DNA from: Thysanoteuthis rhombus
Taxonomy: Eukaryota; Mollusca; Cephalopoda; Oegopsida; Thysanoteuthidae
Length of the DNA stretch: 64,000 nt
Direction: 5' to 3'
Assembly: GCA_963457665.1 (NCBI GenBank)
Contig: OY735216.1
Span: forward strand, 47,419,325 to 47,483,324
Below, one piece after another: positions 10,931 to 22,395 of the stretch. Position 1 is the stretch's first letter; every line of letters starts with the position of its first letter. Under the pieces are notes generated by a model. That model saw only the letters and a program-made list of their open reading frames with translations. It had not been told where the DNA came from and did no database searches. The position numbers were made by a program, and so were the translations under genes.

Positions 10931-11559
10931 AAACTAATGTAAACTATATCTGTACACAAATTCAAACGAATGTTAAAAATAAACCAACATTTTGGTTGCA
11001 TTGATGATGTAACCCTAGATTGTACTGCAAAAGCACCTATTATATTATTCTGCTTGTTCCTACCTACATTTGAAAGTTACACTTCCAGTAATGACATAGT
11101 AGAAAGGTTAGGTAGTTTCATAAGAGGGTGGGAAATGATAGAGAGAAAAAAGATGGGAAGAGAGAGCAGGAAAACTTGACTAGTTTAATAAAGGGGTAAG
11201 AAAGAGAGAAGAGAAATCTAGCTAGTTTAATGAGAGGGTAGGAAGATATTTGCATATGGGACAAATCCCTGTTTGTATTTAGATGAAAACATAGACAGCA
11301 ATGAAGATTGAAAGGGAGAAAGAGAGAATGAGGAGATACAGGCAAAGGGTGAGAGAAGAGCAGAGGCATGAGATAATCGATAATCTTAGTTGTCAACACA
11401 TGTGGAATTTTCCTTGGATTCAGCTAGTAACAATAAGCTTGCACAAGGTGGGAAAGATTAACTTGATTTGAGTGTAATGAGTGTCATCAATAAAATAAAT
11501 CTAGTGTTGACGGAAACAACGAAAATATTTCTTGCCCGATTCAATCTAACCAATGAATC

Positions 11560-12000
11560 AGATTATGTCCCTGGGCTATCAATTCACCTCTATGTATTCA
11601 CTCATGTCTATCAACACATTATTTCCTAAAGTTCTCGATAAATTTCAAAGACAATTTGAAAGGATGGCGATGGGCTAAGGAAAAATTTGGAAAAAAATGT
11701 AAATGAAATGTATTGTAGTTATATGTCCAAACCACACAATATCTCCAAAAGTTCTCTATGTATTTCAATGAAATTTGTTAAAAGGAAAGGCCATTGGGTA
11801 TGCAAGAATTCCAGGAGTTTCAGGAAATCTTTTTATTTTTTAAAGTTCTGAATGACTTTCAGTGACATTTTGTGGAAGAATTAATTAAATTTTTGGATGG
11901 ATCCAGGAATTCTATCATAGATACCTCCCCTGCATCGTAGCTATATATGAACTGATTTTCAATGACAATGGTCATGATAGAAGTATGCACTTTCAAGTTG
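11560..12000 (+). repeat. Decayed copy of the 8540-9542 Helitron-like family
   Basis: Contains the same phrases (TCTCCAAAAGTTCTC, ATTTCAATGAAATTTGT, TGGATCCAGGAATTCTA, TACCTCCCCTGCATCGTAG), but the terminal hairpin/CTAG is mutated. The preceding segment at 11100-11400 is a short purine-rich repeat (AGAGAGAA with GACTAGTTTAAT units). Confidence 0.6.
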
Positions 12001-12036
12001 CTCTCTGAATGCTCACTCATTTTTACATGTTTTCCC

Positions 12037-12565
12037 TAATTCCCACTCCAAGAATGTAATCAAAAGGTTATAGTCAAACCCTCATCAACCTAATGCCTAA
12101 TGAGAAAGTTTTCCTTTATTTTATCTAGAATATGCTATAAAATTGTAATAGAAGTGGTCACATATAAGTATCCTTATTACATTCATTATTATTGAATGTA
12201 GCTCACCTATGTGAGATACAATCTTTGTGTGATTTCTCTCTTTGTAAATGGTGTATATTTCTCTCAAATTCCCTGATGTTATTCTTTTGGCTTGAAGGAA
12301 CTTTTTGATGCGTTGACTTCATGAGGAAATACAGTTAGTTTTGCTAGGCATTCTCGAAATATCATCATTCATATAAAAACTACATCTTCACAAAATGTAG
12401 ATGTCAAACTTTTTGTATGTATCATACATGCTTAACTCTCGTATAGGTAAGCAGTATAAAATTATGATGTAATAAGGATACTTATAAGCGGCTACTTTTA
12501 TCATTTTTCATTTTTGTAGGTTTGGCTTACCAATTGTCATTAAGATCTGAGTGGGAGTGATTAAA
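12037..12565. mobile_element. Inverted-repeat (MITE-like) element
   Basis: The best-preserved arm segments, 12147-12182 and 12467-12501, share ATAAGTATCCTTATTACAT in opposite orientation. Weaker symmetry extends outward (TTCCCACTCC near 12039 against GAGTGGGAGTG near 12550) and inward to about 12222/12431. No coding is seen and no clear target-site duplication is visible. Confidence 0.6.
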
Positions 12566-12631
12566 AATTCATTTTTTTTTTTAATGATTTGTCAGAGAAT
12601 GCACCTAAAGTAATATATTACCTATAGAATG

Positions 12632-12840
12632 TACAAGGTTTGTCCTGAAAGTATAAAGCCATCTTGACTATATCAAGAGCTGATTGCATAGCCTTTTTGT
12701 ATCTTGGCCTCAAATCAGAGAAAACCTTATGCAGCATGTGAACAATCTCTTACAAGGTTACTCAGTCAGCAGTGGGACATTAAATGAGCTTGTGTGCTGT
12801 GTGCCACATTTGCAATGACTGAGCAAATAGGTCAGCCTGC
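12632..12840 (+). mobile_element. Mariner-like element, left end only
   Basis: Starts TACAAGGTTTGTCCTGAAAG and is collinear with 2081-2290 (shared GGTTACTCAGTCAGCAGTG and GAGCTTGTGT). The right end is not found nearby, so the copy is truncated. Confidence 0.7.
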
Positions 12841-13427
12841 CTGTTTTTCAAATATAAACAAGAATAATAATATATGAGATAATGTTATGTTGGGAAGGGT
12901 GTATATCTTTATTATAAGATACTGGGTTACATACCATATATCCCAGTGTTTAAGTTGTCTCCAAAACTAAGGTTTTATTCAGATGACGTCCAATATCCAC
13001 CAGATCAATTGACTCTTCAAAATGAAACAGCACTGCATCTGTCAGATGGTCAAGTTTATAGGGTCTAAACAGACTAATTATGATCTATTACGGAAAATTC
13101 TTTATGCTTAGAGGGTTGGCTTATGCTGGTATATACAGTAGTTTGTTATTCTTCAAAGTTGCATTTAACATGCCATTGAGAACTAAAACAAGCTTGGCTG
13201 CTGCTAGGTCAAACTCCACTCTGACTTCTATTCCGACTGAAGACGATTACTGCAACTTTTGTATTGTATATATAATAAAGAAAATTGGCTCCGCGTTGTG
13301 TTGTATATATGATGAATAAAAAATTATGAAAATACATATATTTTTTTTGTATGAATTATATGTATATATCTATTTATTAGAATGAAAAAAACCTTTAGTA
13401 TCTTTAAGATAAATTTTGTCAATATAT

Positions 13428-13672
13428 TAGATTGATCTGTTTAGCTCAGTTGGTTAGATATCAGCCTACCAAACGATTGGTTGTGATTTCCAAACATGGA
13501 AGGGAAATCCTAATTCTATAGATGTATTTATTTATTAGAATGGAAGCCCTTGCATATTTATGAATTAAATTTTGTTATATACATGAGACTTGTCAATTTA
13601 GCTCAATCAGTGAGAGATGTGACAATTTATCTATTGTGACTTCAAATCATGGTAGTGGGGTGTTAATTTTAA
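13428..13672 (+). mobile_element. Dimeric tRNA-like SINE
   Basis: Two tRNA-like units in tandem. The first, near 13435-13510, has TTAGCTCAGTTGGTTAG as A-box followed by a degenerate B-box around GTGATTTCCAAACA. The second, near 13590-13665, has TTAGCTCAATCAGTGAG followed by GACTTCAAATCATGG. They are joined by a linker with GATGTATTTATTTATTAG. The same dimer, including the linker, occurs inverted at 28060-28310. Confidence 0.6.
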
Positions 13673-13794
13673 TGAGTTTGGCAAGGATTGTTCTTGCTAT
13701 AGTGAAAAAATTAAGTCAACTCCAGATTCAAACTGGAGTTAAACAAAATATAGATGAGCAAAAATCGTTTTTTTACTCAATAACTTTTATAAAG

Positions 13795-14040
13795 ATTTTC
13801 AAAACTCAAATGGCAATGGGCTAGCCATGTTGCAAGAATGACAGAAAACCGCTGGACATCTTGTGGATCACCAGAGATCATGTGTGAAATTTTGGCTTGC
13901 AAAATATAAGATGGCATGATGATTTAGATAAGTTCAAAAGACATTGGCATCATGATATCCATGATTGAGAGGTCTGGTGAATCTTGGGAAAGGTTTATGT
14001 CCAATGATGGTTGTTTAAAGGCTGATGAAGATGATGAATT
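13795..14040 (+). pseudogene. LINE 3' end remnant
   Basis: Contains CAAATGGCAATGGGCTAGCCATGTTGCAAGAATG and GATGATTTAGATAAGTTC segments parallel to 5380-5620 in the first LINE remnant, ending in GATGAAGATGATGAATT. It is broken by stops. Confidence 0.65.
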
Positions 14041-16188
14041 GTGCAAAGAGGATAGATTTATGTTTGCTATGAATTTATTGACCTTTTGGAACAAGGATTT
14101 TTCATGTAAAGTTTTTGCTGATAGTTATCCTCATCTTGGTTCATTTTTTAACTCAACGTTTTGGTTGTTGTACCTTAGGGCCGTCTTCAGGTGATGAATG
14201 GGTGTATTTTTTCATCATTGGGACCGAAAAACACCTATCTTGTTGGTCGCATGGAAATGTTCACATTCCATAGTCTAATATCGGATGCGGTTGATTTTTT
14301 GTTTCCATTGTTGTTAGCTGTAAATCCATGGTTGTCTGGAGTTGATGCCTTGATGGGGGCTGGGGGGAAGGGCAAAAAGCATTTTCATCACACATGGTCA
14401 GTTGTACTAATTGCCGTTTGCATTTTGTTTATGTTTGAAACCAGGGGCAGTCACTCTTGTCAATGTTCCAAGAAAAATCATAATGGGAGATGACCTTATG
14501 GAGGTCAATGTCTCTCTAGTTGGATACTCCCCTTGAAGGCAACATATTATCTTTAATCTACTTTGGGAGATACTTGTAATTCCATGAGTGGAAAACATGC
14601 CAAATAATTCTGTGTCCTATTTATATCTTTAGTTATGTCCAACATTTTACTCATGATACGTCTGTACTCTATGTGCTATATGTCCACACAATATCCCTAA
14701 AAGTTCTCTATGTATTTCAATTAAATTTTTTAATAGGGGAGGCCATTTGGTAAGCAACAATTCTAGAAATTTCAGGAATTCTTTTTAAAATTCTTCTACT
14801 CACCCATGGATAAATGGTATCTGCCAAGCTATTACATCTCTCCTTTTCGCAGAATTCTTTCCCATTATTTTGGATCAGAATGAAACGGCTTTTATTTCAT
14901 TTAGATGCACTGTATCTATTGCAGTGATAGCTGTCATTGACTCGCCATCTGACAAATCGACATAGCAAATGCCTCACACCGACTCCTGAAAGCATTCCAT
15001 CGCACTCTTTCTATGAATCTGATGTTGCTGAAGATTCATTTTAAAATCTCGTATTTTAACTGGCTCTGGGCCAGTTTCATTTATAAGTTTATTTGTGTAT
15101 ATGAGTTTGTTTATAAGAATTAAGTGTGATTTAAATGTTTTCATACATAATAAAATCCATTACTCCTATAAAAGTGCAAGGGAGAGAACTCATGATTAAA
15201 TAGCACATCTATTGCCTGACTTTCAGGCTTGTTTAAATGAGGTGAAAATTCATAAATCTAAATCATAATCGATTTTACACAACATACCAGTATATTTTCA
15301 AACACGGTAAGAGATTGAGCAATACTGTGTACACCAATATAGCCACAAACAATGATGCCAATTTAGCTATTTTGGAGCTAGATCTACCTCCTTATTTATT
15401 TATTTATTTTTTTTTTCAAGCTTGCCTGTCCCTCTCCCGAATTGTCCAGGCAATCCTGCCCCCCCCTCTCTCCCCCTGCACGTGCATGCCAAACCCATCC
15501 CTGTCTCCTTCACAGTTCCTAAGACTGTCTACCTAACTACAAAACTATTTATTGTCCTATTTACATTTTTATTTTTAGTTTTGTATAGTCAGAGTATTCT
15601 GTTCTTGTTAGAGTTGAAAAAGCAGCATTCTCATGTGGCTCTGACTTTAACATGAGAAAATACCAGGATATATATTGTATATTGGTATTCAGTCCGACAA
15701 TACCGGGATATGAATTTTTGTCCATATCGCCCATCCTTAATGTGTATATTTAATTAGTGTCAATGCATATCTTTCTCCAGCGCCATGAATTGAACTCTCT
15801 ACCTGCATAAAATTGAGGTAAAAATCTTCTGTCTTATTTCATTATGCTGTTTTTGAATTTAGTTTTCCTTCTTACCTGAATTTTATTTGATAGGGTTTAT
15901 TAATTATTATGTATGATATAGATGGACTATTTTCTTTGTCTCCGGGTTCATTTTTTTTCACTACGTTTTGGCTGTGTACCGACTGGCCTTGGTTGGGTGT
16001 TGTTGGTTCAAGAGATTGTGAAATTACTACTCAGTGAACATACTTGGTTGGCCTCAACATGTCATATCCATTTGAAAAAAAAATTTTTCCAATTTTTTTT
16101 TTTACATCTGGCTTGTGCTGTCGGGGTACTTCTGAGTTTCCTCCCTTGCATTGAGTAATTTTTTTTTTTTTTCTCTTTTTTCCTTGAG
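14041..16188. other. CCNY intron 1, unassigned repeats
   Basis: A 100-codon + strand open frame at 14191-14493 overlaps a phrase (TTTTGGTTGTTGTACCTTAG near 14160) that recurs diverged near 15966, so it is probably repeat-derived. Another decayed unit of the Helitron-like family lies at about 14660-14780. No gene is recognised. Confidence 0.45.
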
Positions 16189-16394
16189 ACGTCTCTAATG
16201 ATGAGAGGTTCCTGGATGCATACGTTCTTCAGTTGAACCAATTAGCCAACCAAGCAGTGATATTATTAGCATCTGGAAGTTCCTCATCACAAGAGACTTC
16301 TCCAAAAAACAAAAACAGATTTTCCAAAGCAAGGGAGGAACCTCGGAAGTACCCTTACAACACAACCCAGATATACAAAAAAAAAGAGATATGA
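16189..16394 (+). other. Orphan exon-like open segment
   Basis: A long pyrimidine tract (16159-16183) ends in TTGAG, a weak acceptor. From 16191 a frame stays open for 67 codons before TGA at 16392. It reads VSNDERFLDAYVLQLNQLAN, continues through a Ser-rich SGSSSSQETS stretch, and becomes Lys/Arg-rich. The composition looks protein-like and is not low complexity. It does not match cyclin-Y and I do not recognise the family. It could be the last exon of a nested gene, an alternative CCNY exon or an old retrocopy. Confidence 0.35.
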
Positions 16395-17190
16395 CGTGTC
16401 AAGTCCCAACTGAGCATGCACTCTGAGTAATGAAAAAAACTACCGTATCATACATAATCATTCTTCCTTACGTACTTGTATATCAATCAATATACATAAT
16501 TTGTTTAAAGAGGGAAAATACCGACGGTGACTTTATATCTATTTATGTAATAATTGCAGTCCTACCTCCTGGTCGGAATGGATGATGGCCAGGGCCGGTT
16601 TTAGGTACTGGCAACGCATGCAGTCATCCAGGGTGCCAATTGTTGAGGGGCTCCTGTCATGTGTCAGGAGCGGGAGGACTTTTCAAATACAAATATCAAA
16701 ATGGATAAGTTGAACAGATTGAAAACGGTCCAAATAAGAAAATTCCTTGATTTGAAATCAGATTTTTCAAACAATTAGATACTTCATGTTGACGAGCTGG
16801 GTCAGCCTAACTTTGTTTGATGGCATGTAGTGCTCACAATACTATACTTTGAACGGTGACAGAGTTTAGCTTACCTGGGGTTCCATTGACCCTGATGATG
16901 GCATTTAATTTTGTAGTGACAGTTAGATTCCAAGTGTGAGAATTGAATATGTACTTATATATTAAGATAGAACAACTGATAAGTATCAATATTTGATGAA
17001 CAAAGAAATATGAGCAATCTTTTGATTTTTATTTATTTTTTTAAAGTATTGTAAATCATTATGAACATTTTTTTTTTTTTTTTTTTCTTAATTTCATAAT
17101 GCCATTAACCTTCGTTATTTTTGTTGCTTTTTATTATAACTTCTCTCTGACTGGATTCCTCTTGTCCGTGTATAAATAAAAGCACAGATC
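16395..17190. other. CCNY intron 1, dispersed repeat fragment
   Basis: A GC-richer patch at about 16555-16680 (CAGGGCCGGTTTTAGGTACT, CCAGGGTGCC) resembles one at 52935-53095 (CAGGGCCGGCACT, CCTAGGGCAT), so a dispersed repeat family is likely. The rest is AT-rich with nothing recognised. Confidence 0.4.
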
Positions 17191-17199
17191 GGAATGAAG

Positions 17200-17300
17200 A
17201 ATAAGCCCCCTTCCCAGTGAGACTCGAACTCTTGCCATCTAATCTACAGGGACTTGCATGACAAGCATGTGTCCTAATCAGACCTTGAAGTTCGTTCCCT
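17200..17300 (-). mobile_element. tRNA-like SINE head
   Basis: On the - strand GGTCTGATTAGGACACATG is followed by AAGAGTTCGAGTCTCACTGG, a good B-box (GTTCGAGTC). The rest does not fold into a full cloverleaf. Confidence 0.5.
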
Positions 17301-17639
17301 TCCTCAAACTTTTCTGTGCATTTTTTATCTTCAAGTGGTAATGTCACTTTTGATAGAGAGGAAAAACAGATGCTTGTAGTCTCCATCTGTCTACCAATAT
17401 ATTAATTTGAAAAAATGAGATAATCTATTTATTATGTATTCTAAAAAAAAAAAAAAACTAGGGTAAAAAATTACTAAGATTCATTTATTGATGATAATAA
17501 ATTGTTTACAGCAGATGTTAGTTTCTGATCCAATAAATGAAATTCATAAAGAAATTGTCGGCAAAAACTCTACGGAAAACAAGCTGTTGTTGATATGTAT
17601 TTGATAAGCCATTTGACATGCCATGCATGTTTCGGTACT

Positions 17640-17765
17640 TAGTTTTAATGTTGGACCGGCTGCCCATGGCCCACCCTTGAAATTCATTGAAAACTTTTGG
17701 AGATATTGTTTAGAAAAACAGACAGGAGTGAATTCATATACCTTTTATAATTCTGTTGGCAGAGT
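17640..17765 (-). repeat. Helitron-like family unit, inverted
   Basis: The reverse complement gives AATATCTCCAAAAGTTTTCA and GGGTGGGCCATGGGC, the core of the 8540-9542 tandem unit. Confidence 0.6.
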
Positions 17766-18404
17766 TAACAAAGAATTGGGGAGGAGTTAGTATTGATGCT
17801 GGAACTCACCCACCTTCTCCTCATTTGCAATTAAATGTTTTCATGAGTGTAGCTGCCAAGACTTGGGAGAATTTGGCCATTAGTTCAACAGTGTACTGTC
17901 TTTTTATACATTTATTCAGGGAGTAATAGTAGAAACTAAGACCTACTAATATGCACTGAATTCACATCCCTATTGTCTTATAGAAAATCAATAAGCTCAA
18001 TGACAATTGAAAAATTTTAAGGGGGAATGTCAGTTATTTTGATAAAATCCTCTTGTCTGATTATTGGCTTAAAATATAAAAATATTCCACATTCTTATGT
18101 TATTTTAGCTCCTGCACAAATATCCTGGCTTGAATTTGAATTTTCTCACCTGAAATTTATCTATTGTCCATTGCATTTATGTTTCTTTCTTTTCATTGTT
18201 GTAATTGTTGTTGCTAGCTAAAATTCCACCCTATACATCAAACTCCTTGTGAAATACTTAAAAATATTTCAAATTTTCAAAAATATATTAAAACATGCCC
18301 TGTGGCCCCATTAGTAACTACAGAAAATTTGATGGCTATAGCTCTTGCTGCTTTTGAGTTATGATATGACATCTATCTGTATCCAGGGGAAGCATCGTTT
18401 TGGC

Positions 18405-18490
18405 CAGCCTTAATTGGTGAAGCAGGTTGGGCTATAGAGTGCTTTCCCTGGCTATGGGGAAGTGGTTTTGAATCCCAACTAAGGCTTATT
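18405..18490 (+). mobile_element. tRNA-like SINE fragment
   Basis: GAAGCAGGTTGGGCTATAG followed by GTGGTTTTGAATCCCAAC gives a plausible A-box region and B-box of a decayed tRNA-derived element. Confidence 0.4.
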
Positions 18491-18622
18491 CTTTATTTTC
18501 CTATCAACGCTATTTAACCAATACTAGAGAGTAATTAGCCTGAACAAAAAGTTGCGATAAAAAAAAGCAATTAACAAAATTAAAATGAAGGTAAAAAGTA
18601 GTCAAAAATTTTAAAAGAAATG

Positions 18623-19107
18623 ATTATTGATAAATTGAATAGTCTTAATACTAGAAAGGGTGTAGCAGAAACACCTGGGACTTTTTAACTTGTTGATTTT
18701 GTCGTTTTAGATTGAGATCAGGGGTGGCTCCTTGATGATGATGATGATGATCTAACAATACACTGCTTGAAGTTTAGTTAGCATGGAACGTTGATTAGTT
18801 CAGCTGGGTTTAATGCAGTAGAAACGTTCATCAAAACAAGCTCAGTAACATTTACACTGTGAACGTTAAGGGAACACTGTGTTGGTATCATTCATTGTTG
18901 TGATGAACGTTTCTACTACAAAACACACTGGTGTACTAATCAGTATCCATGTTGACTAAATACTAAGCAGTGTACTGTTAGATCATTAGGAAGCTACCCA
19001 TGAATTCAACCTGTAACATAAGGAACAACTTGAAAAAAAAAAACCAGTGTCAGGTGTTTCTACCTCACCCTTTTTGGGATCTTACGGCTATTCAATTCAT
19101 CAGTAAC
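18623..19107. mobile_element. Long inverted-repeat (foldback/MITE) element
   Basis: Arms 18623-18832 and 18902-19107 are reverse complements with moderate divergence. Both carry AAAGGGTG...GTAGAAACACCTG at the outside, ATGATCTAACA.TACACTGCTT in the middle and GTAGAAACGTTCATC at the inside, around a loop of about 69 bp. There is no coding capacity. The outermost matched bases are TATTGATAAATTGAAT-like on both sides. Confidence 0.8.
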
Positions 19108-19309
19108 AAAATATAGAAACTTAATTCTTTGTTTGTGTTTCTCACCAGACTAAGAATACTGCTTATTAATTAATACTGTACATGTTGATTAACAGGTTTT
19201 TATGTATTTTGTTGGTGAAGGCACTGGGAACCTTAAGGTGGAAGGTATTGGGTGAGAGCTGCCTGATGTGGTTACTGGTATATGAATTTGTTGCAGAATG
19301 TTGAAAACA

Positions 19310-19410
19310 AAGAAGTCCAAATTTCTCCCCACGCAAATTCCTACAAGAAAATGGCATACATGTGATGTCTTGTATAACAAGTAATATTTGTCTGAGCAAT
19401 ACAAGTTATA
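19310..19410. repeat. 100-bp dispersed repeat (copy 1)
   Basis: Shares CCCCACGCAAATTCCTACAA and the following 75 bases with 22832-22915 in the same orientation at about 85% by eye. Family unknown. Confidence 0.7.
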
Positions 19411-19679
19411 ACATTTATCATTTATTTTTTTATTATGAGATTAAGTATTATAATCAATGTTCCCTCTAATTTTTAGTTGTCAGTAAGCACAAAAATCTTG
19501 TTGTGCAAATTTTTTTTCCTATGACAAAAGTATATGTACACTGAATGCTTACATAAATATGAATGTATAATTGTTTCAAGATAGTTTTCCTTTCATTGCT
19601 AATAAAACTAGGTCTTCGTTTGAATATTTAAAGGACCAATCTTATTTGCCAATTACCTCCCAAGCAGCTTCTACTCCTT

Positions 19680-20560
19680 TCTTGTTCTGTTTGGGAGCGT
19701 TTCTTTCTTTTATAGCCGTTTGAAGCCATCTTTCACAAGAATCCATGCCACACACTCTTTAGTTTAAGCCTTTCATGTTCTTTCATATCCTATGTTTGTG
19801 CACTTTCTATTAGTTGAGATTGAACACCTGCCTCTGAAAATGTTTTCTTGTTGACATTCTTTATTCTTTGATCTGTCTGGGTGTGTTTTAATTCATTCCA
19901 TTTCTGGAAAGCTGATAGGTCAGATAATTTTGATGGTTATTTTTGATGATTTTCTATGTTACTACCAATGCTATTTGTTTATCGCCTGATTCTTTTCACC
20001 AATTTTATATTTTTATAATTTGTAATCATATCCCTTAGATATTTGAACTTATGGATCTTCTTTGAAGGAGTGTTTCTTATTGAGATTAATGTAGGTCTTG
20101 ATGCTATTTCTTCAATTAAAAGCTGTTGTCTCAGTTTTATCATCAATCTTGGTAAAGGTTTCATCCTATCTTCCAATTCATATATTTGTACATTAGACAA
20201 TGTTGTCTGCATACAGAAGCGTCAGTAATCGTTCAGTTCAAGTAAGACGATGGATTGAATGTTGTTCTTGATTAGAAAAGTGATTAGGAAATCTACAGGA
20301 ATATTTCAGACTTGTGTTTGAATATTTCTCTGGAACGAAATATAAAATCTAAGATATTAAATATGATTGGTGATTCCATCCTGTGAATGTTTGAGAAAAT
20401 GTTCTTTATGCGTATAATGGTTACTGTGGTAACTGTGTTAAGTGCTTTGAGAATTTTGATTGTTAGGGAGATCGTAGCTGTATTCCAAGGACCTTGAATG
20501 ATGTATCACAATCTATATCGTCATATGCAGCTCTCAAGTCTATAAAATTTCCCTGAAAAG
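19680..20560 (-). pseudogene. Decayed LINE reverse transcriptase
   Basis: On the - strand the frame near 20060-19985 reads HKFKYLRDMITNYKNIK, the conserved FKYLG..I..D block just after the RT catalytic region. Upstream, near 20550-20470, it reads FIDLRAAYDDIDC-like, the RT motif A region. Many frame changes and stops make it non-functional. Confidence 0.65.
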
Positions 20561-20599
20561 ATTCCTATAGTTTTCCTTAAAAAAAAAAAGATGGTTTTT

Positions 20600-21240
20600 G
20601 ATCTAAAGCCAAACTACATGTTTGTAGATCTCAAAATGTTTGCATTTGAGAAATGATTGGTGCAGACAATATTTTTTGAATATGTAACCATTATGGAAAT
20701 CCACCCATGATTTTTAGCTTCACCACGAGAAGCATTTTCCACTTCAGATTGTGTTGGTGTATCTATGATGGTTTCCGTTTTGCATGGCAATAAGCGATGG
20801 AACTTGCTTGTATGTGATACCTTGGGTTCTACTTCAGTAGGATATTCTAAAAAGTGGTCTGTCAGTTTTTCAAGTGATTTGGTATTTATTTTAGTGCTTT
20901 TTAGCATTTTGTATTAGCGTGTCTAAATTCCTCTTGTATATTTTTGCACTCACTTGCTTAATTCATTTCATCAGCTTCCATGTTGTAGTATTCATTTGAT
21001 AGAGCAATTTTTCTTCTCTCAATCTGTTTTACTAGATCACCAAGCAAAGAAGGATCTTCACAAAATTTATGCTCATTTAAGTCGTTGATGTATGTATTAT
21101 CAATCGATGGGTTTATTTCCTTAATTGGTTGCATGGATGGTATTGCTTGTTTTGTGGCAATGTCGGTAGTTGATGTTATCAGGTTTTCGAGAACGTTCAC
21201 ATCTTATATGTCTATAATATTGGGAAGCTAGTTATTCAAG
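20600..21240 (-). pseudogene. Probable LINE-derived segment upstream of the RT remnant
   Basis: Two adjacent - strand open stretches (21200-20958 and 20907-20614) contain Lys/Glu-rich, non-repetitive sequence (LGDLVKQIERRKIALSNEYY). This could be the endonuclease-RT linker of the LINE at 19680-20560. I do not recognise a defined domain. Confidence 0.35.
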
Positions 21241-22328
21241 CATTCCCCAAAATGATTCCTATCATTGTTATTGTCTATCTATCATTATCCTTGATAATTT
21301 AAGATTGGGATTAGGATGAGACGCTTTTGAGGTCTTCTATGTGTTGCGACAAAGCCGTTTAGATGGGAGAATACAATGGGGGGTGGGGGCTAACATCCTG
21401 TGGTTTGATAGAAATAGAATACTCGTACTGCAATACACCCTTCAGTCTGTGGCAAAACGTTTAATGTTATTCAGCCATTATGTATTCAATTCTTCTTGAA
21501 AATCTTGTTGGAGAGTACCAAGAGTGATAATGGTGTTTCCATATGGCAAATTGGAAGTTTGAGATAAAAAGCTTGAAATTTTGACATAAGAATCTGATTG
21601 AAGGTCACAATTTATGAACGTTCGGTCTTTTAACAATTAATCATCAAGTTTCAGTGTTGTTTCTGGTGATATGGATTTTTTCAAAGAAAGTTACGTGATG
21701 GTTTAGCTTTTTACATTGAGACAGGCATTTAATGGGTTTTAAAGGATCAAAAGATGTTTTTTGAGTTTTCTGCCTTTCATTAGCAAACCAACCATAATGA
21801 AGGCTAGTAACATATTTTTCGACTTTGGCTTGGCCACAAACTGAGAGACACAAGCCACAGTATGTGGAAGTATATCATTTTCATTTACTTATTGTTATTT
21901 GCCCATAACTCGATGTGTTTTTATTGTGTCACCATCACTAGAAGAGTCAGTCTTAAGAGTTGAGATAGGTTATTCTGTACTAGCTACCAACTTGGAATTT
22001 ATGCGGTACTTTCTTGTGTCACTTGCATGAGGAGATTGTCTTACCACCCTAACAAGCTCCTGCCTGTATTTGTATAGGGTGTATTCCCCTAGATGGATTA
22101 CCTTCACGTACATAAGATACATGCACTCACTCACATATACATGTATGATAGATACATTTACGCATACACAATCTTCATTCATATATACAAATGCATATAT
22201 GTGTATATTCACAAAAATATATGCAAAAAAATGTATATCCACATATGCTCATCCATATAAAGCAAACATGGTATCTATTAGATACAAAGAAAAAACATAT
22301 TAGCTTGCATGAAGACACATGTGCAAAT
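21241..22328. other. CCNY intron 1, no gene recognised
   Basis: AT-rich DNA. From about 22080 it becomes ATAC/CATA-rich low complexity leading into the microsatellite. Confidence 0.5.
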
Positions 22329-22333
22329 ACACG

Positions 22334-22394
<61 letters not shown>
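22329..22394. repeat. (CA)n(TA)n microsatellite
   Basis: CA repeat running into about 24 TA units. Confidence 0.95.

Positions 22395-22395
<1 letters not shown>

Noticed and set aside
14150-14205. A second hammerhead (CTGAAGA...AAAACG on the - strand)
   Set aside because: CTGAAGA is present, but there is no stem II, the GAAA core is CAAAA, and no GUH cleavage site is correctly placed.
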